Positions 49,489 through 58,702 of a DNA stretch of 64,000 nt are shown here, piece after piece. The stretch is from Streptomyces sp. Je 1-332 (GTDB taxonomy: Bacteria; Actinomycetota; Actinomycetes; Streptomycetales; Streptomycetaceae), in NCBI RefSeq assembly GCF_040730185.1, contig NZ_CP160402.1, forward strand, positions 2,356,001-2,420,000. The letters are read 5' to 3'. The position numbers and the translations under genes are program-made. The notes under the pieces were generated by a model. That model did not search any database, was not told where the DNA came from, and saw only the letters and a list, made by a program, of their open reading frames with translations. How positions within the stretch are numbered: position 1 is the stretch's first letter; every line of letters starts with the position of its first letter.

Positions 49489-52125
49489 TCACGACCCCGC
49501 TGCGTGGCGGGACCGGCTCTGGGGCCGCCTGAGCGGCGGCAGGAAGGGGACGTGTGCTCCGCCGTCCCCCAGGGCGGCGGCGAGCGCGAGGAGGCAGCCC
49601 GCCGTTCCGGTGTGCAGGTCCATGGAGAGCCGCAGCATCTGATGGCCGGGGAAGGCCAGTTGACCCGCGTACGGCATCGCGAACCAGCCGAGTCCCTCGA
49701 TCTGCGCGGCGACGTCCTCGGGCGTGATGCCGGGCGCGGTGCTGCGGTTGAGGTGCAGCAGCAGTCCGGCCCGCCCCTGGAACAGGCCGGGCTGGACGCA
49801 GAAGCGTGAGCGCGCGGTGGCCAGGATGCCCGGACGTACCGCCTCGAACCCGGCGTCGTCCCGGTGCGCGAGGTAGTCGTCGACGACCATCCCGATGCCT
49901 ACGCTGCCGTCACCGAGGTAGGGCATCGTGCGCCAGCCCTCGTCCACGCCGAGGCTGCCGTCGGGCCGTGCCACGCACCGGGCGAGGTCCGCGCGCAGGG
50001 CCTTCGCCGCCAGGTCGAGGAGCGCGGAGTCGCCGTTCCTCTCGTACAGGCGCAGGAAGAGGAGCGCGGGCCCGGTGGCGCCGTGCAGCAGACCGGCCCG
50101 TTGCCGCCCCTTGGGAGGGGGCTCCGCGGTGAGCCGCTCGCCGATCACCTCCGCGGCCTGGAGCGCGTGCTGGGCGAAGGACTCCTCGCCCGTGCTGTGC
50201 GCGATGGCGTCGAGTGCGAGGCCGAGTCCGGCGAGGCCGCCGTGCAGGTCGGAGGGGAGCCGCTGCCAGTTCTCCTGGAGGACGAGCTCCATCAGGTCGA
50301 GCGCGCGCGTGCGGTGGCCGAGCCGTTCGAGTACGTGGGCGATGCCCGCGAGGCCGTCGTTCAGGCCGAGGGGCGTGCCGCGCGGCGCGGGCTCGATGTG
50401 CTTCAGGAGCCAGCGCTCCCCCTCTTCGTAGCGCTCGGCGCCGCTCTCGGCGAGGGCGAGCAGCACGCCGGCCGCGCCGTGCGCGAGGCCGAGCCCGCCG
50501 CCGTCGGAGAACTGCGCGATGTCGCCGGGGAAGAGGCGGTCGTCGCGCTCCGGGGTGGCCGATGCGAGGATGGCCTTGACCATCGAGTCCCGGCTGTAGG
50601 GCCAGTCGGCGACGTCGACGAGCGGCGCGGCCGCTCCCGCCGCACTCGCGGTCGCCCGTACGGCACCCTTCGCGCCGGCCTGGGCCTGCCCGCCCCGCTC
50701 GATCTCCGCCACGGCCTCGTCGAGGAACTCCCGGGGTATGTCCGGGAACTGGGACGCGATCACCGTCGCGAGGTGCGCTGCCTTGCCCCGGTCGATGGCG
50801 AGGAGCGTGGTGATCGGCAGGAAGAGGGCGAGCCGCAGACACGCGAGGGCGTAGCGGTCGACGTCCACGCCCTCGCGGTCCGCGGGTGCGATGAACCCGG
50901 GGTGGGCCACGACCTGTCGGCCGCTGTCGCCCACCCGCGCCGCCGCCTCGAAGTCGAGGAGGGAGACGGACTGTTCGTCGGGGGCGACCATGATGTTGAA
51001 CATGTGGAGGTCGTTGAAGACGACGCCCCGCTCGTGCACGGCGGCGACGGCCTCCTCGACGGCCCGGTGGATGCGCAGCGCCCAGGCCGTGTACGCGGCG
51101 ATCGCGTCGGCGTCGGGCTCGCTGACGAGCAGTGGATGGCGTTCCGCGAAGAAGGAGTTGAGGGTGCTGCCCTCCAGGAAGTCCATGACGAGGAAGCGGT
51201 GGCCGCCGAGCTCGAACCAGTCGCGCACCTCAGGTGCGACGCCGAGCCCCGCGAGCTTCTGCAGCGCGTCCCGCTCACGCTCCAGACGGGCCACTGCGTC
51301 CGCGCCGTCCGACGCGAGGCCGGCGTACGGCCGGCCCTCCTTCAGGACGACCTTGCGGCCGTCACGCGTGTCGGTGCCGACGTAGACCCCGCCGCCGTTG
51401 GAGAAGTGCAGTGCCTTCTCCATGCGGTACGGCAGGTCGGTGACCGTCGTGTCGTTGCGTGCCGCCAGCTGGGCTTCGAGGAACGCCGGCAGCGTCACCC
51501 ACTCGGGCACCCGGAAGGCGGGATCGCGCGAGTCGGGGACGAGGCGGCCCTGGTCGTCCTCGATGGCGGGCACGAGAGAGCCGCGCTCGTCGGCGCACAT
51601 GCGGCGGGTGAAGGCGCCGTATCTGACGTACAGGGGGCCTTCCTGCCAGCGCAGGTCGGTGAGGATGTACGGGCCCTCGAATCCTTCGAGGAGCCGCCCC
51701 AACTCGCCGAGTATCTCGTGCAGTTGCTGCTCGTCGGACGGATAGATCGTCGCGAACTTGCCGCTGCCGTCACGTCCCGCGTACTTGCTGTTGCGCAGGT
51801 GGAGCAGGGGCCGTCCCGCGATGAACTTGAAGGGCACGGTGCGCGGCACGCAGTAGTCGTGGACGACCGCGGCGATCCGGTCGGCGTTCTCCAGCGTGGC
51901 GGACACATGGATCTTCCAGCCCTGCTGGGGCGCGGGCCGTGCGTGCCCGTCGTCGTCGACGGGCACGAAGGTCAGCCAGTCGCCCTCGCGGGCCGACCGC
52001 CATCCCCGCGGGACCGGGCGCCCCGCCGTCTGGAACTCGGGGGCGGTGCCGCCCACGGACAAACGGTCCGGAGTCTCGTAGAAATGCCTGTCGGCCAGAC
52101 AGTAGACCTCGTACCGCTTGTCCAC
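49489..52125 (-). CDS. amfT: Class III lanthipeptide synthetase LanKC, RamC/AmfT-like
   Basis: 878 residues from GTG 52125 (GGGGAGGGG upstream). N-terminal lyase domain (about 1-210; KFIAGRPLLHLRNSKYAGRD), kinase domain (210-500; VVLKEGRPYAGLASDGADAV, catalytic VVFNDLHMFNIMV, LLDFEAAARVG) and cyclase domain (520-878; SDGGGLGLAHGAAGVLLALA; LHGATGPALLFLRLY; GDGSVGIGMVVDDYL). The zinc Cys/His ligands of true LanC are not evident, as in RamC. It phosphorylates and eliminates core Ser, then forms the rings. First gene of the operon amfT-amfS-amfA-amfB. Confidence 0.93.
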   Translation of the reverse strand: MDKRYEVYCLADRHFYETPDRLSVGGTAPEFQTAGRPVPRGWRSAREGDWLTFVPVDDDGHARPAPQQGWKIHVSATLENADRIAAVVHDYCVPRTVPFKFIAGRPLLHLRNSKYAGRDGSGKFATIYPSDEQQLHEILGELGRLLEGFEGPYILTDLRWQEGPLYVRYGAFTRRMCADERGSLVPAIEDDQGRLVPDSRDPAFRVPEWVTLPAFLEAQLAARNDTTVTDLPYRMEKALHFSNGGGVYVGTDTRDGRKVVLKEGRPYAGLASDGADAVARLERERDALQKLAGLGVAPEVRDWFELGGHRFLVMDFLEGSTLNSFFAERHPLLVSEPDADAIAAYTAWALRIHRAVEEAVAAVHERGVVFNDLHMFNIMVAPDEQSVSLLDFEAAARVGDSGRQVVAHPGFIAPADREGVDVDRYALACLRLALFLPITTLLAIDRGKAAHLATVIASQFPDIPREFLDEAVAEIERGGQAQAGAKGAVRATASAAGAAAPLVDVADWPYSRDSMVKAILASATPERDDRLFPGDIAQFSDGGGLGLAHGAAGVLLALAESGAERYEEGERWLLKHIEPAPRGTPLGLNDGLAGIAHVLERLGHRTRALDLMELVLQENWQRLPSDLHGGLAGLGLALDAIAHSTGEESFAQHALQAAEVIGERLTAEPPPKGRQRAGLLHGATGPALLFLRLYERNGDSALLDLAAKALRADLARCVARPDGSLGVDEGWRTMPYLGDGSVGIGMVVDDYLAHRDDAGFEAVRPGILATARSRFCVQPGLFQGRAGLLLHLNRSTAPGITPEDVAAQIEGLGWFAMPYAGQLAFPGHQMLRLSMDLHTGTAGCLLALAAALGDGGAHVPFLPPLRRPQSRSRHAAGS

Positions 52126-52330
52126 GGCGTCCCCTCCCCAAGTGGTCTGGTTCTGAACAGTTCCAGGCCGCAAAGGGGACGGACAGTCACGGATGTCATC
52201 GATCAACCATGCGGAACGCATGGGTAAAGTCCTGTTCGCACACGTTCGAGTGCAGATAAAGCACACAGGATCGACACAAAACGGCCCGGATCGCATCACG
52301 GAAGTAAATCCGGTTGCCGGAGCGAAGCCG

Positions 52331-52564
52331 TTAGTCCTCCGGCGGGAAGACGACCTCCCCACTGCCGGACAACGTGATCGTGATCGCCTCGACCGGACAT
52401 CCCTCGGCCGCTTCGAGCACCTTCTCGTTGGCGTCGGTCTCGGGGTCCGCGGGGTGCGACTGGCGGGCGGAGTCGAGCGCGAAGGCGCCCGGCGCCGTGC
52501 TCACGCACATCCCGGAGCCGATGCAGACCGACCGGTCCACCTCGACGTGCCAGCGGTCACCCAT
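52331..52564 (-). CDS. 3Fe-4S ferredoxin (P450-type)
   Basis: 77 residues. The cluster ligands lie in DRSVCIGSGMCVSTAPGAFA and EAAEGCPVEAITI: Cys-x5-Cys ... Cys-Pro, the three-Cys pattern of actinobacterial 3Fe-4S ferredoxins that feed electrons to P450s. Its ATG overlaps the aldehyde dehydrogenase TGA. It may serve the CYP125-like P450 near 63564 or another P450, since the two loci share operator types; this is inference. Confidence 0.9.
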   Translation of the reverse strand: MGDRWHVEVDRSVCIGSGMCVSTAPGAFALDSARQSHPADPETDANEKVLEAAEGCPVEAITITLSGSGEVVFPPED

Positions 52565-54030
52565 CAGGCACCCGCTCCTTCGTAGCCCGCGGGGAGGTGG
52601 ATCATCTTGTGCTCGAAGTACTCGCCGTACCCCTCGGGCCCGAACTCCCGCCCGAGACCGGAGTTCTTGTAGCCGCCGAACGGGCCGAGCATGTCGAGGC
52701 TGAAGGTGTTCACCGAGTACGTCCCGGTCCGCACCCGCCGCGCGATGTCGATGCCGCGCTCCGTGTCCGCCGTCCACACACTGCCGCTGAGCCCGTACTC
52801 CGAGTCGTTGGCGATGCGCACGGCCTCGCTCTCGTCGCCGTACGGAATGAGGCAGATGACCGGGCCGAAGATCTCCTCGCGGGCGACGCGCATCGAGTTG
52901 TCCACGCCGCCGAAGAGCGTCGGCTCGACGTACCACCCCTGGTCGAGCCCGGCCGGACGCCCGCCGCCCGTAAGGATCTTGGCGCCTTCCTCCTGGCCGA
53001 TGCGGATGTAGTCGAGCGAGCGCCGCTGCTGGCGCTCGGCGACCAGCGGGCCCAGTTCGGTCTCCGGGTCGAGCGGGTCGCCGACCTTGAGCGCGGAGGC
53101 CGCGGCGGCGAAGGCCTCGGCGAACTCGTCGTGGCGCGTGTGGGGCACGAGGATGCGGGTCTGGGCCACGCACGCCTGGCCGTTGATCATCCAGGCGAAG
53201 GGGACGATGCCGGCGACCGCGCTCGCCGCGTCCGCGTCCGGCAGGATCACGGCGGCCGACTTGCCGCCCAACTCCAGTGTCACGCGCGTGAGATTGCGGG
53301 CGGCGACCTCCATGACACGCTTGCCCGCGCCGACGGAGCCGGTGAAGGACACCTTGTCGATGTCCGGGTGCCCGACGAGGTACTCGCTCACCTCGCGGTC
53401 CGCGGAGATGATCGAGAGCACACCCGGTGGCAGCCCCGCCTCGGTGGCGATCTCGGCGAGTATGTACGCGTCGAGCGGCGTCTCGGGCGACGTCTTGAGG
53501 ATCACCGGGCACCCGGCCAGCAGCGCGGGCGCGAGCTTGGCGGCGGCGGTGAACTGCGGGACGTTCCACGGGACCACGGCCGCCACGACACCGACCGGCT
53601 CACGCCGGACCAGGATCTTGCCGAGGGCTCCGTCGCGCGCCTCCTCGTACGTGAAGTTCTTCGCGACGGTGAGCGCCGAGTCCCAGACCATCATCGCGGC
53701 GAGGGCCTGCACCATCACGCTCGACGTGTACGGGGTGCCGTTCTGGGAGCTGATGACGCGGGCGATCTCCTCGTGCCGTACGGCGAACGCGTCCTTGATC
53801 CTGGTGATGACCTCGATCCGCTCGTCGAGGGTCATCCGGGGCCATGGCCCCTCGTCGAACGCCTTGCGCGCGGTGGCGACGGCCCGGTCGACGTCGGCGG
53901 GCGCGGCGTGCGGCACCCGTGCGAAGGGCTCGCCGGTGTGCGGCGAGATCACCTCGATGACGTCCTTGCCGTGGGGGTCCACCAGCTCCCCGCCGATGAA
54001 CAGCTGTCCGTGTTCCACGAGCTCGGTCAT
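52564..54030 (-). CDS. NAD(P)-dependent aldehyde dehydrogenase
   Basis: 488 residues. Cofactor site VSFTGSVGAGKRVMEVAARN, catalytic Glu in TLELGGKSAAVILPDAD, catalytic Cys in INGQACVAQTRILVP, and a C-terminal FGGYKNSGLGREFG. Typical of the general ALDH family; many relatives act in sterol or terpene catabolism. AGGAGG precedes the ATG. The upstream DNA has a one-mismatch KstR motif and several GAACT/AGTTC half-sites. It could oxidise the C26 aldehyde made from an alcohol by the ADH at 24007. Confidence 0.92.
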   Translation of the reverse strand: MTELVEHGQLFIGGELVDPHGKDVIEVISPHTGEPFARVPHAAPADVDRAVATARKAFDEGPWPRMTLDERIEVITRIKDAFAVRHEEIARVISSQNGTPYTSSVMVQALAAMMVWDSALTVAKNFTYEEARDGALGKILVRREPVGVVAAVVPWNVPQFTAAAKLAPALLAGCPVILKTSPETPLDAYILAEIATEAGLPPGVLSIISADREVSEYLVGHPDIDKVSFTGSVGAGKRVMEVAARNLTRVTLELGGKSAAVILPDADAASAVAGIVPFAWMINGQACVAQTRILVPHTRHDEFAEAFAAAASALKVGDPLDPETELGPLVAERQQRRSLDYIRIGQEEGAKILTGGGRPAGLDQGWYVEPTLFGGVDNSMRVAREEIFGPVICLIPYGDESEAVRIANDSEYGLSGSVWTADTERGIDIARRVRTGTYSVNTFSLDMLGPFGGYKNSGLGREFGPEGYGEYFEHKMIHLPAGYEGAGA

Positions 54031-54094
54031 GGCTGACTGCCTCCTGCGGGATGACGGGATTCCGCCTGCGCGGCACGCTTTCTGACACCGTTTC

Positions 54095-54113
54095 AGAACT
54101 GATACCAGTTCTA
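54095..54113. promoter_or_regulatory. Operator region upstream of the aldehyde dehydrogenase
   Basis: AGAACTG-ATAC-CAGTTCT is a perfect 7-bp dyad (54095-54112), and TGATACCAGTTCTA (54100-54113) is the KstR motif with one change (AAC to TAC). A further AGTTCC half-site follows at 54114. It lies about 65-83 bp before the aldehyde dehydrogenase start. Confidence 0.6.
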
Positions 54114-54190
54114 GTTCCACTAGTCCACGGAGGGCAAGGCTCGCGCAGCCCTTCAAGTGGCCAGCCGAAACAGTCGACTTGGGCGATCAT

Positions 54191-54204
54191 TGGAACTAGT
54201 TCTA
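54191..54204. promoter_or_regulatory. KstR-type operator (exact match) upstream of the MBL hydrolase
   Basis: TGGAACTAGTTCTA matches all eight fixed positions of TnnAACnnGTTnnA and is followed by an extra AGTTA half-site. It is 58 bp upstream of the chosen start at 54262 and 160 bp from the divergent aldehyde dehydrogenase. Confidence 0.75.
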
Positions 54205-54261
54205 GTTATGCTGAAGGTGGCCGTGGTCGTGGCCGCGCAGCGACGAGAGATGAGGGCCCCG

Positions 54262-55311
54262 ATGACGCAGGTGACCGATCCGCGGGTGACCGAGCACGGC
54301 GGGGGCGTATGGAGCATCAAGGTCCCGATCCCCGACAACCCCCTCGGCTTCACCCTCGTCCACCTCCTCGACACCGACGGTGGCCCGGTCCTCATCGACA
54401 CGGGATGGGACGACCCCACATCCTGGGACGCCCTCGCCTCCGGCCTCGCCGCCTGCGGCACATCCGTCGAGGCGGTGCACGGCGTCGTCATCACCCACCA
54501 CCACCCCGACCACCACGGCCTCTCCGCCAAGGTCCGCGAGGCGTCGGGCGCGTGGATCGCGATGCACGAGGCGGACGCGTCGGTCGTTCGCCGGACGCGC
54601 AGCGGGCCGCCCGCGCGCTGGTTCGACTACATGGTGGAGAAGCTGACGGCCGCGGGCGCCCCCGCCGAGCACATCGCCCCGCTCGTCACCGCCCGTGACG
54701 CGGGCCGCGCGCCCCGGCTGCCCGGGCTCGCCGCCGCGCTCCCCGACCGCGACATCACCCCCGGCGAGCTGCTCGAACTGCCGGGCCGCAGGCTCCGCGC
54801 GATCTGGACCCCCGGCCACACCCCGGGCCACGTCTGCCTGCACCTGGAGGAGGAACACCCGGCGCGACTCCCGGGCCACGGCCGCCTGTTCTCCGGCGAC
54901 CATCTGCTCCCCGGGATCACCCCGCACATCGGCCTGTACGAGGACCCCGACGACGAGACGATCACCGATCCCCTCGGCGACTACCTCGACTCCCTGGAGC
55001 GCATCGGACGCCTGGGGGCCGCCGAGGTGCTTCCCGCCCACCAGTACGCGTTCACGGACGCCCCGGCCCGCGTGCGCGAGATCCTGGCCCACCACGAGGA
55101 GCGCCTCACCGACCTGCTCGCCCTCCTCGCCGAGCCCCTCACGCCCTGGCAGCTCGCCGAGCAGATGGAGTGGAACCGTCCCTGGGCCGAGATCCGCTAC
55201 GGCTCGCGGAACATCGCGGTCTCCGAGGCCGAGGCCCATGTGCGGCGCCTGGTGAAGCTGGGACGTGCGGAGGCGGTGGGCAACGATCCGGTGCGCTACC
55301 GCGCGGTGTGA
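54262..55311 (+). CDS. MBL-fold metallo-hydrolase
   Basis: 349 residues. Metal motif VVITHHHPDHHGLSAKVREA (HxHxDH), a second site in IWTPGHTPGHVCLHLEEEHP and LFSGDHLLPGITPHIGLYED, and a third His in VLPAHQYAF. The C-terminal 70 residues form a winged-helix-like domain (LAEPLTPWQLAEQMEWNRPW), as in the LACTB2-type hydrolases. It could cleave a CoA thioester or lactone in the sterol pathway, since a KstR-type site precedes it, but this is inference. Start 54262 has TGAGGG upstream; earlier in-frame ATGs at 54208 and 54250 are possible. Confidence 0.85.
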   Translation: MTQVTDPRVTEHGGGVWSIKVPIPDNPLGFTLVHLLDTDGGPVLIDTGWDDPTSWDALASGLAACGTSVEAVHGVVITHHHPDHHGLSAKVREASGAWIAMHEADASVVRRTRSGPPARWFDYMVEKLTAAGAPAEHIAPLVTARDAGRAPRLPGLAAALPDRDITPGELLELPGRRLRAIWTPGHTPGHVCLHLEEEHPARLPGHGRLFSGDHLLPGITPHIGLYEDPDDETITDPLGDYLDSLERIGRLGAAEVLPAHQYAFTDAPARVREILAHHEERLTDLLALLAEPLTPWQLAEQMEWNRPWAEIRYGSRNIAVSEAEAHVRRLVKLGRAEAVGNDPVRYRAV

Positions 55312-55364
55312 CCTCCGGCCGGGGGCGGGCGCCCCGGGGCCCTTCCCCTACGGGCCGGTAGAGT

Positions 55365-55495
55365 GGCCCCGTCGTCATCATGCCCGTACGGGGGGAAGCC
55401 GGTGCGAATCCGGCGCTGACCCGCAGCCGTATACCGCATCCGCGGTGAGCCGGAATGCCCGGTACGGAGCGTGACCGGCTCGCGTCATCGGGACC
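55365..55495 (+). promoter_or_regulatory. Cobalamin riboswitch
   Basis: The element has the class hallmarks in order: GGGGGAAGCCGGTGCGAATC, CGGCGCTGACCCGCAGCCGT (B12 box and core) and GGTGAGCCGGAATGCCC downstream. It lies 110 bp before the first gene of the ECF transporter operon. Adenosylcobalamin or methylcobalamin binding should lower expression. The 5' and 3' limits are approximate. Confidence 0.92.
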
Positions 55496-55604
55496 TCCGA
55501 TGGCCGGCACCGTCGAGGTATACGGAGCCGGAGCCGCCCGGTGCCCGTGCCCGCACGCGCCCGTGCTGCCCCGCTCCCCCGCAGGGAGAGGCACCCGCCG
55601 CATC

Positions 55605-56822
55605 ATGAACGTTCGCCGCAGCGCAGCGGTCCTGGCCGCCGTCGCCGTGTTCGGTTCGGCCGCCGCCCCGGCCGCCTTCGCGGACACCGCGTCCCCGTCG
55701 CCCTCCGCCAAGCTGCCCTCCGGTCTGTACGGCGACGGCGACCCCAAGTTCGACGGGGTGTTCCGGCAGTCGTACGCCCTGCTCGCCCAGGACTCGGCCG
55801 GTGTGAAGCCCGCCGACAAGGCCGTCGACTGGCTCACCGGCCAGAGTTGCGCGAGCGGTGGTTACGCCGCGTACCGGGCCGACGCGGGGGAGCCGTGCGA
55901 CTCCAAGACGACGTTCGACAGCAACGCCACCGCGGCCGCCGTGCAGGCGCTCGCCGCGCTCGGCGGCCAGAAGAAGGCGGTCGACAAGAGCGTCGGCTGG
56001 CTGAAGTCCGTGCAGAACCAGGACGGCGGCTGGGGCTACAGCCCCGGCATGAAATCCGACGCCAACTCCACCGGCATCGTCATCGGCGCGCTCACCGCCG
56101 CGGGCGAGAAGCCGGAGGGCGTGAAGGCCCAGAGCGGCAAGACGGCGTTCAACGCGCTGCCCGCCCTCGCCATGAGCTGTGACAAGGACGGCGGCGCCTT
56201 CGGCCTCGCCGACGTCAAGTCCGGCAAGCTCTCGCCGAACGCGGACGCCACCGCGGCAGGCGTCCTCGGCGCCCACGGCAAGGGCCTGGTCGTGGACGCG
56301 GCCAAGAAGAAGGAAGCCGCCCCGAAGTGCGCGAAGGCGGACACCGCCGAGCAGGCGGCGGCGAACGGCACCGGCTACCTCCTGAAGACCCTCGCCAAGG
56401 GTGACGACCACCTGATGTCGTCGATGCCCGGCGCCAAGAACATGCCCGACCTGGGCAACACCGCCGACTCCGTGCTCGCGCTCGCCGCGGCCGGCCAGCC
56501 GGAGCAGGCCGAGAAGTCGGCCCAGTGGCTGTCGAAGAACTCGGCGGACTGGGCCGAGAAGTCCGGCCCCGCCGCCTACGCCCAGCTGATCTTCGCCGCC
56601 CACGCCGCGGGCATGGACGCGCGCGACTTCGGCGGCACGGACCTGGTCAAGCAGCTGAACGCGCAGGGTCCTGCCCCGGAGGCGACGGAGAAGGCCGCCG
56701 ACGAGAAGAAGGACAGCGACGACGGCGGTGTGAGCATCTGGTGGATCATCGGCGTCGGCATGGTCGCCGGCATCGGCATCGGCTTCCTGTACAGCGGCAA
56801 CAGGAAGAAGCAGCAGCTGTGA
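55605..56822 (+). CDS. Secreted, membrane-anchored alpha/alpha-barrel protein (prenyltransferase/intrinsic-factor-like repeats)
   Basis: 405 residues. Signal peptide (SAAVLAAVAVFGSAAAPAAF, cleavage after AFA), then helical-repeat motifs such as VDKSVGWLKSVQNQDGGWGY and NTADSVLALAAAGQPEQAEK. The barrel of squalene cyclase-type repeats is also the fold of the B12-binding domain in intrinsic factor and transcobalamin. A C-terminal helix (VSIWWIIGVGMVAGIGIGFLY) and basic tail anchor it outside. It is first in the riboswitch-controlled operon, so a cobalamin-capture role is plausible but inferred. GGGAGAGG precedes the ATG. Confidence 0.82.
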   Translation: MNVRRSAAVLAAVAVFGSAAAPAAFADTASPSPSAKLPSGLYGDGDPKFDGVFRQSYALLAQDSAGVKPADKAVDWLTGQSCASGGYAAYRADAGEPCDSKTTFDSNATAAAVQALAALGGQKKAVDKSVGWLKSVQNQDGGWGYSPGMKSDANSTGIVIGALTAAGEKPEGVKAQSGKTAFNALPALAMSCDKDGGAFGLADVKSGKLSPNADATAAGVLGAHGKGLVVDAAKKKEAAPKCAKADTAEQAAANGTGYLLKTLAKGDDHLMSSMPGAKNMPDLGNTADSVLALAAAGQPEQAEKSAQWLSKNSADWAEKSGPAAYAQLIFAAHAAGMDARDFGGTDLVKQLNAQGPAPEATEKAADEKKDSDDGGVSIWWIIGVGMVAGIGIGFLYSGNRKKQQL

Positions 56823-57493
56823 CGCGGGGTCGCGCGCGGCACGGGCGCCTGGTGATCGGGGCGCTCCTCGTCGCCCTGCTCGGTGTCCTCGCCGCCGCCC
56901 CCGCCCAGGCGGCCACCGGCTACCGCTACTGGTCCTTCTGGGACCGGGACGGCTCGACGTGGGCGTACGCCAGCCAGGGGCCGAGCACCGCCCGTCCCGA
57001 CGACGGGGCCGTCCAGGGCTTCCGGTTCTCCGTGTCCGAGGACTCGAAGGACGCCGCGAAGCCGCGCGGCGCCGCGGACTTCGACACGATCTGCGCCAAG
57101 ACCCCCGCCGAGGACGGCCGCAAGCGGATCGCCCTGGTCATCGACTTCGGCGCCCCCGGCGACGCCCCCGAGGGGGAGACCCCGCCGAAGCCCCGTACGG
57201 CCTGTGCGCGGATCGCGGACGACGCGACCAGCGCCGACGCGCTCGCCGCGGTCGCCAAGCCCCTGCGCTACGACAGCAACGCCCTGCTGTGCGCCATCGC
57301 CGACTACCCCAAGTCGGGCTGCGGGGAGCAGGTCTCGGGCAACGGCGAGTCGGGCGACGCGGAGAAGAAGCAGACCGCGAGCGACGAGAAGAGCGACTCC
57401 GGTGGACCCTCGGTCGGCCTGATCGCGGGCGTCGCCGTCATCGCCCTGCTCGGCGGGGCCGCCGTCTGGCAGGCACGCCGCCGACGCGGCTGA
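56819..57493 (+). CDS. Secreted, anchored protein of the SCO2322 family
   Basis: 224 residues from GTG 56819, overlapping the previous stop (GTGA). Signal peptide (LVIGALLVALLGVLAAAPAQA), a small domain beginning TGYRYWSFWDRDGSTWAYAS with two Cys pairs (TICAK, RTACAR, LLCAIADYPKSGCGEQ), an acidic Lys-rich linker, and a C-terminal helix (VGLIAGVAVIALLGGAAVWQ) with an Arg tail. It is always beside ECF transporter genes in Streptomyces as far as I recall. It may act with the upstream barrel protein in substrate capture. Confidence 0.8.
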   Translation: MTRGRARHGRLVIGALLVALLGVLAAAPAQAATGYRYWSFWDRDGSTWAYASQGPSTARPDDGAVQGFRFSVSEDSKDAAKPRGAADFDTICAKTPAEDGRKRIALVIDFGAPGDAPEGETPPKPRTACARIADDATSADALAAVAKPLRYDSNALLCAIADYPKSGCGEQVSGNGESGDAEKKQTASDEKSDSGGPSVGLIAGVAVIALLGGAAVWQARRRRG

Positions 57494-57508
57494 CCGCGCG
57501 ACGACACG

Positions 57509-58702
57509 ATGACCGATCACACGAGCGCCGCTCCCGGTGCGCTGCGGCGGCGGCTGGCCCCCGAAGCGCACCGGAGCAACGCGCTGCACCCGGGCGCCTG
57601 GTGGGTGTGGGCGCTCGGGCTCGGCGTGGCGGCGTCCCGCACCACCAACCCCCTGCTGCTCGGTCTCCTGATCGGGGTAGCGGGCTATGTCGTCGCGGCG
57701 CGCAGGACGTCGGCGCCGTGGGCACGGTCGTACGGCGCGTTCGTGAAGCTCGGCCTCCTCGTGATCGCGATCCGGCTCGTCTTCGCCATCGTGCTCGGCT
57801 CCCCCATCCCCGGTTCACATGTCATCGTGACGCTCCCCGAAGTGCCGCTGCCCGACTGGGCGAAGGGTGTGCGGATCGGCGGCCGGGTGACGGCCGAGGG
57901 GCTGCTCTTCGCGCTCTACGACGGGGTACGCCTGGCCGGCCTCCTCATCTGCGTGGGCGCCGCCAACGCCCTCGCAAGCCCCGCACGGCTGCTCAAGTCG
58001 CTGCCGGGCGCGCTGTACGAGGTGGGGGTCGCCATCGTCGTGGCGATGACGTTCGCACCGAACCTGATCATGGATGTGCAGCGTCTGCGGGCCGCGCGGC
58101 GCCTTCGCGGGCGCGCGGACAAGGGCATCCGGGGGCTGCTCCAGGTCGGGCTGCCCGTCCTTGAGGGTGCGTTGGAGCGGTCGGTCGCCCTGGCCGCCGC
58201 GATGGACGCGCGCGGCTTCGGCCGCAGCGCGCCGGTGCCCGCCGGGGTGCGCAGGGTGACGGCGTTCCTGACGCTCGGCGGTCTGATGGGCGTCTGCGTG
58301 GGCACGTACGGTCTGCTCACGGCGGACGGCACGGCCTACGGCCTGCCTGTCCTCGCCGTCGGTCTCCTCGCCGCGCTCGCCGGGCTCCGCCTCGGCGGCC
58401 GGCGCTCCGTGCGCACCCGCTACCGCCCCGACCCGTGGGGCGTGCGCGCCTGGCTGGTCGCCGGGTCGGGGATCGCCGTGGCGGGCCTGATGATCTGGGC
58501 CGCCACGCACGACGCGTCCGCCCTGCACCCCGGGGTCGTCCCCCTGACGGCGCCGACGCTGCCGCTGTGGCCGGCCGCCGCCGTGCTCATCGGCCTGCTG
58601 CCCGCCTTCGTGGCGCCGGTGCCCGCCGATGCCGCCGCCTCCGCACGTCCTGCTCGCCCCGCACGTCCTGCTCGCCCCGCTCGCACCAAGGAGCCCTCAT
58701 GA
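57509..58702 (+). CDS. ecfT: ECF transporter transmembrane component (EcfT)
   Basis: 397 residues. Membrane helices flank the two Ala-Arg-Gly type coupling motifs of EcfT: LRAARRLRGRADKGIRGLLQ and ALAAAMDARGFGRS (the AxARG/ARGFG signature) that contact the ATPases. N-terminal LHPGAWWVWALGLGVAASRT is typical of the CbiQ/EcfT family. It overlaps the ATPase gene by 4 bp and lies 15 bp after the SCO2322-type gene. Confidence 0.9.
   Translation: MTDHTSAAPGALRRRLAPEAHRSNALHPGAWWVWALGLGVAASRTTNPLLLGLLIGVAGYVVAARRTSAPWARSYGAFVKLGLLVIAIRLVFAIVLGSPIPGSHVIVTLPEVPLPDWAKGVRIGGRVTAEGLLFALYDGVRLAGLLICVGAANALASPARLLKSLPGALYEVGVAIVVAMTFAPNLIMDVQRLRAARRLRGRADKGIRGLLQVGLPVLEGALERSVALAAAMDARGFGRSAPVPAGVRRVTAFLTLGGLMGVCVGTYGLLTADGTAYGLPVLAVGLLAALAGLRLGGRRSVRTRYRPDPWGVRAWLVAGSGIAVAGLMIWAATHDASALHPGVVPLTAPTLPLWPAAAVLIGLLPAFVAPVPADAAASARPARPARPARPARTKEPS

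Noticed and set aside
52126..52330. Operator for the lanthipeptide operon (GTTCTGAACAGTTCC near 52152)
   Set aside because: The dyad has only one base between AAC and GTT, so it is not a KstR motif, and I know no matching RamR/AmfR site; left unassigned.
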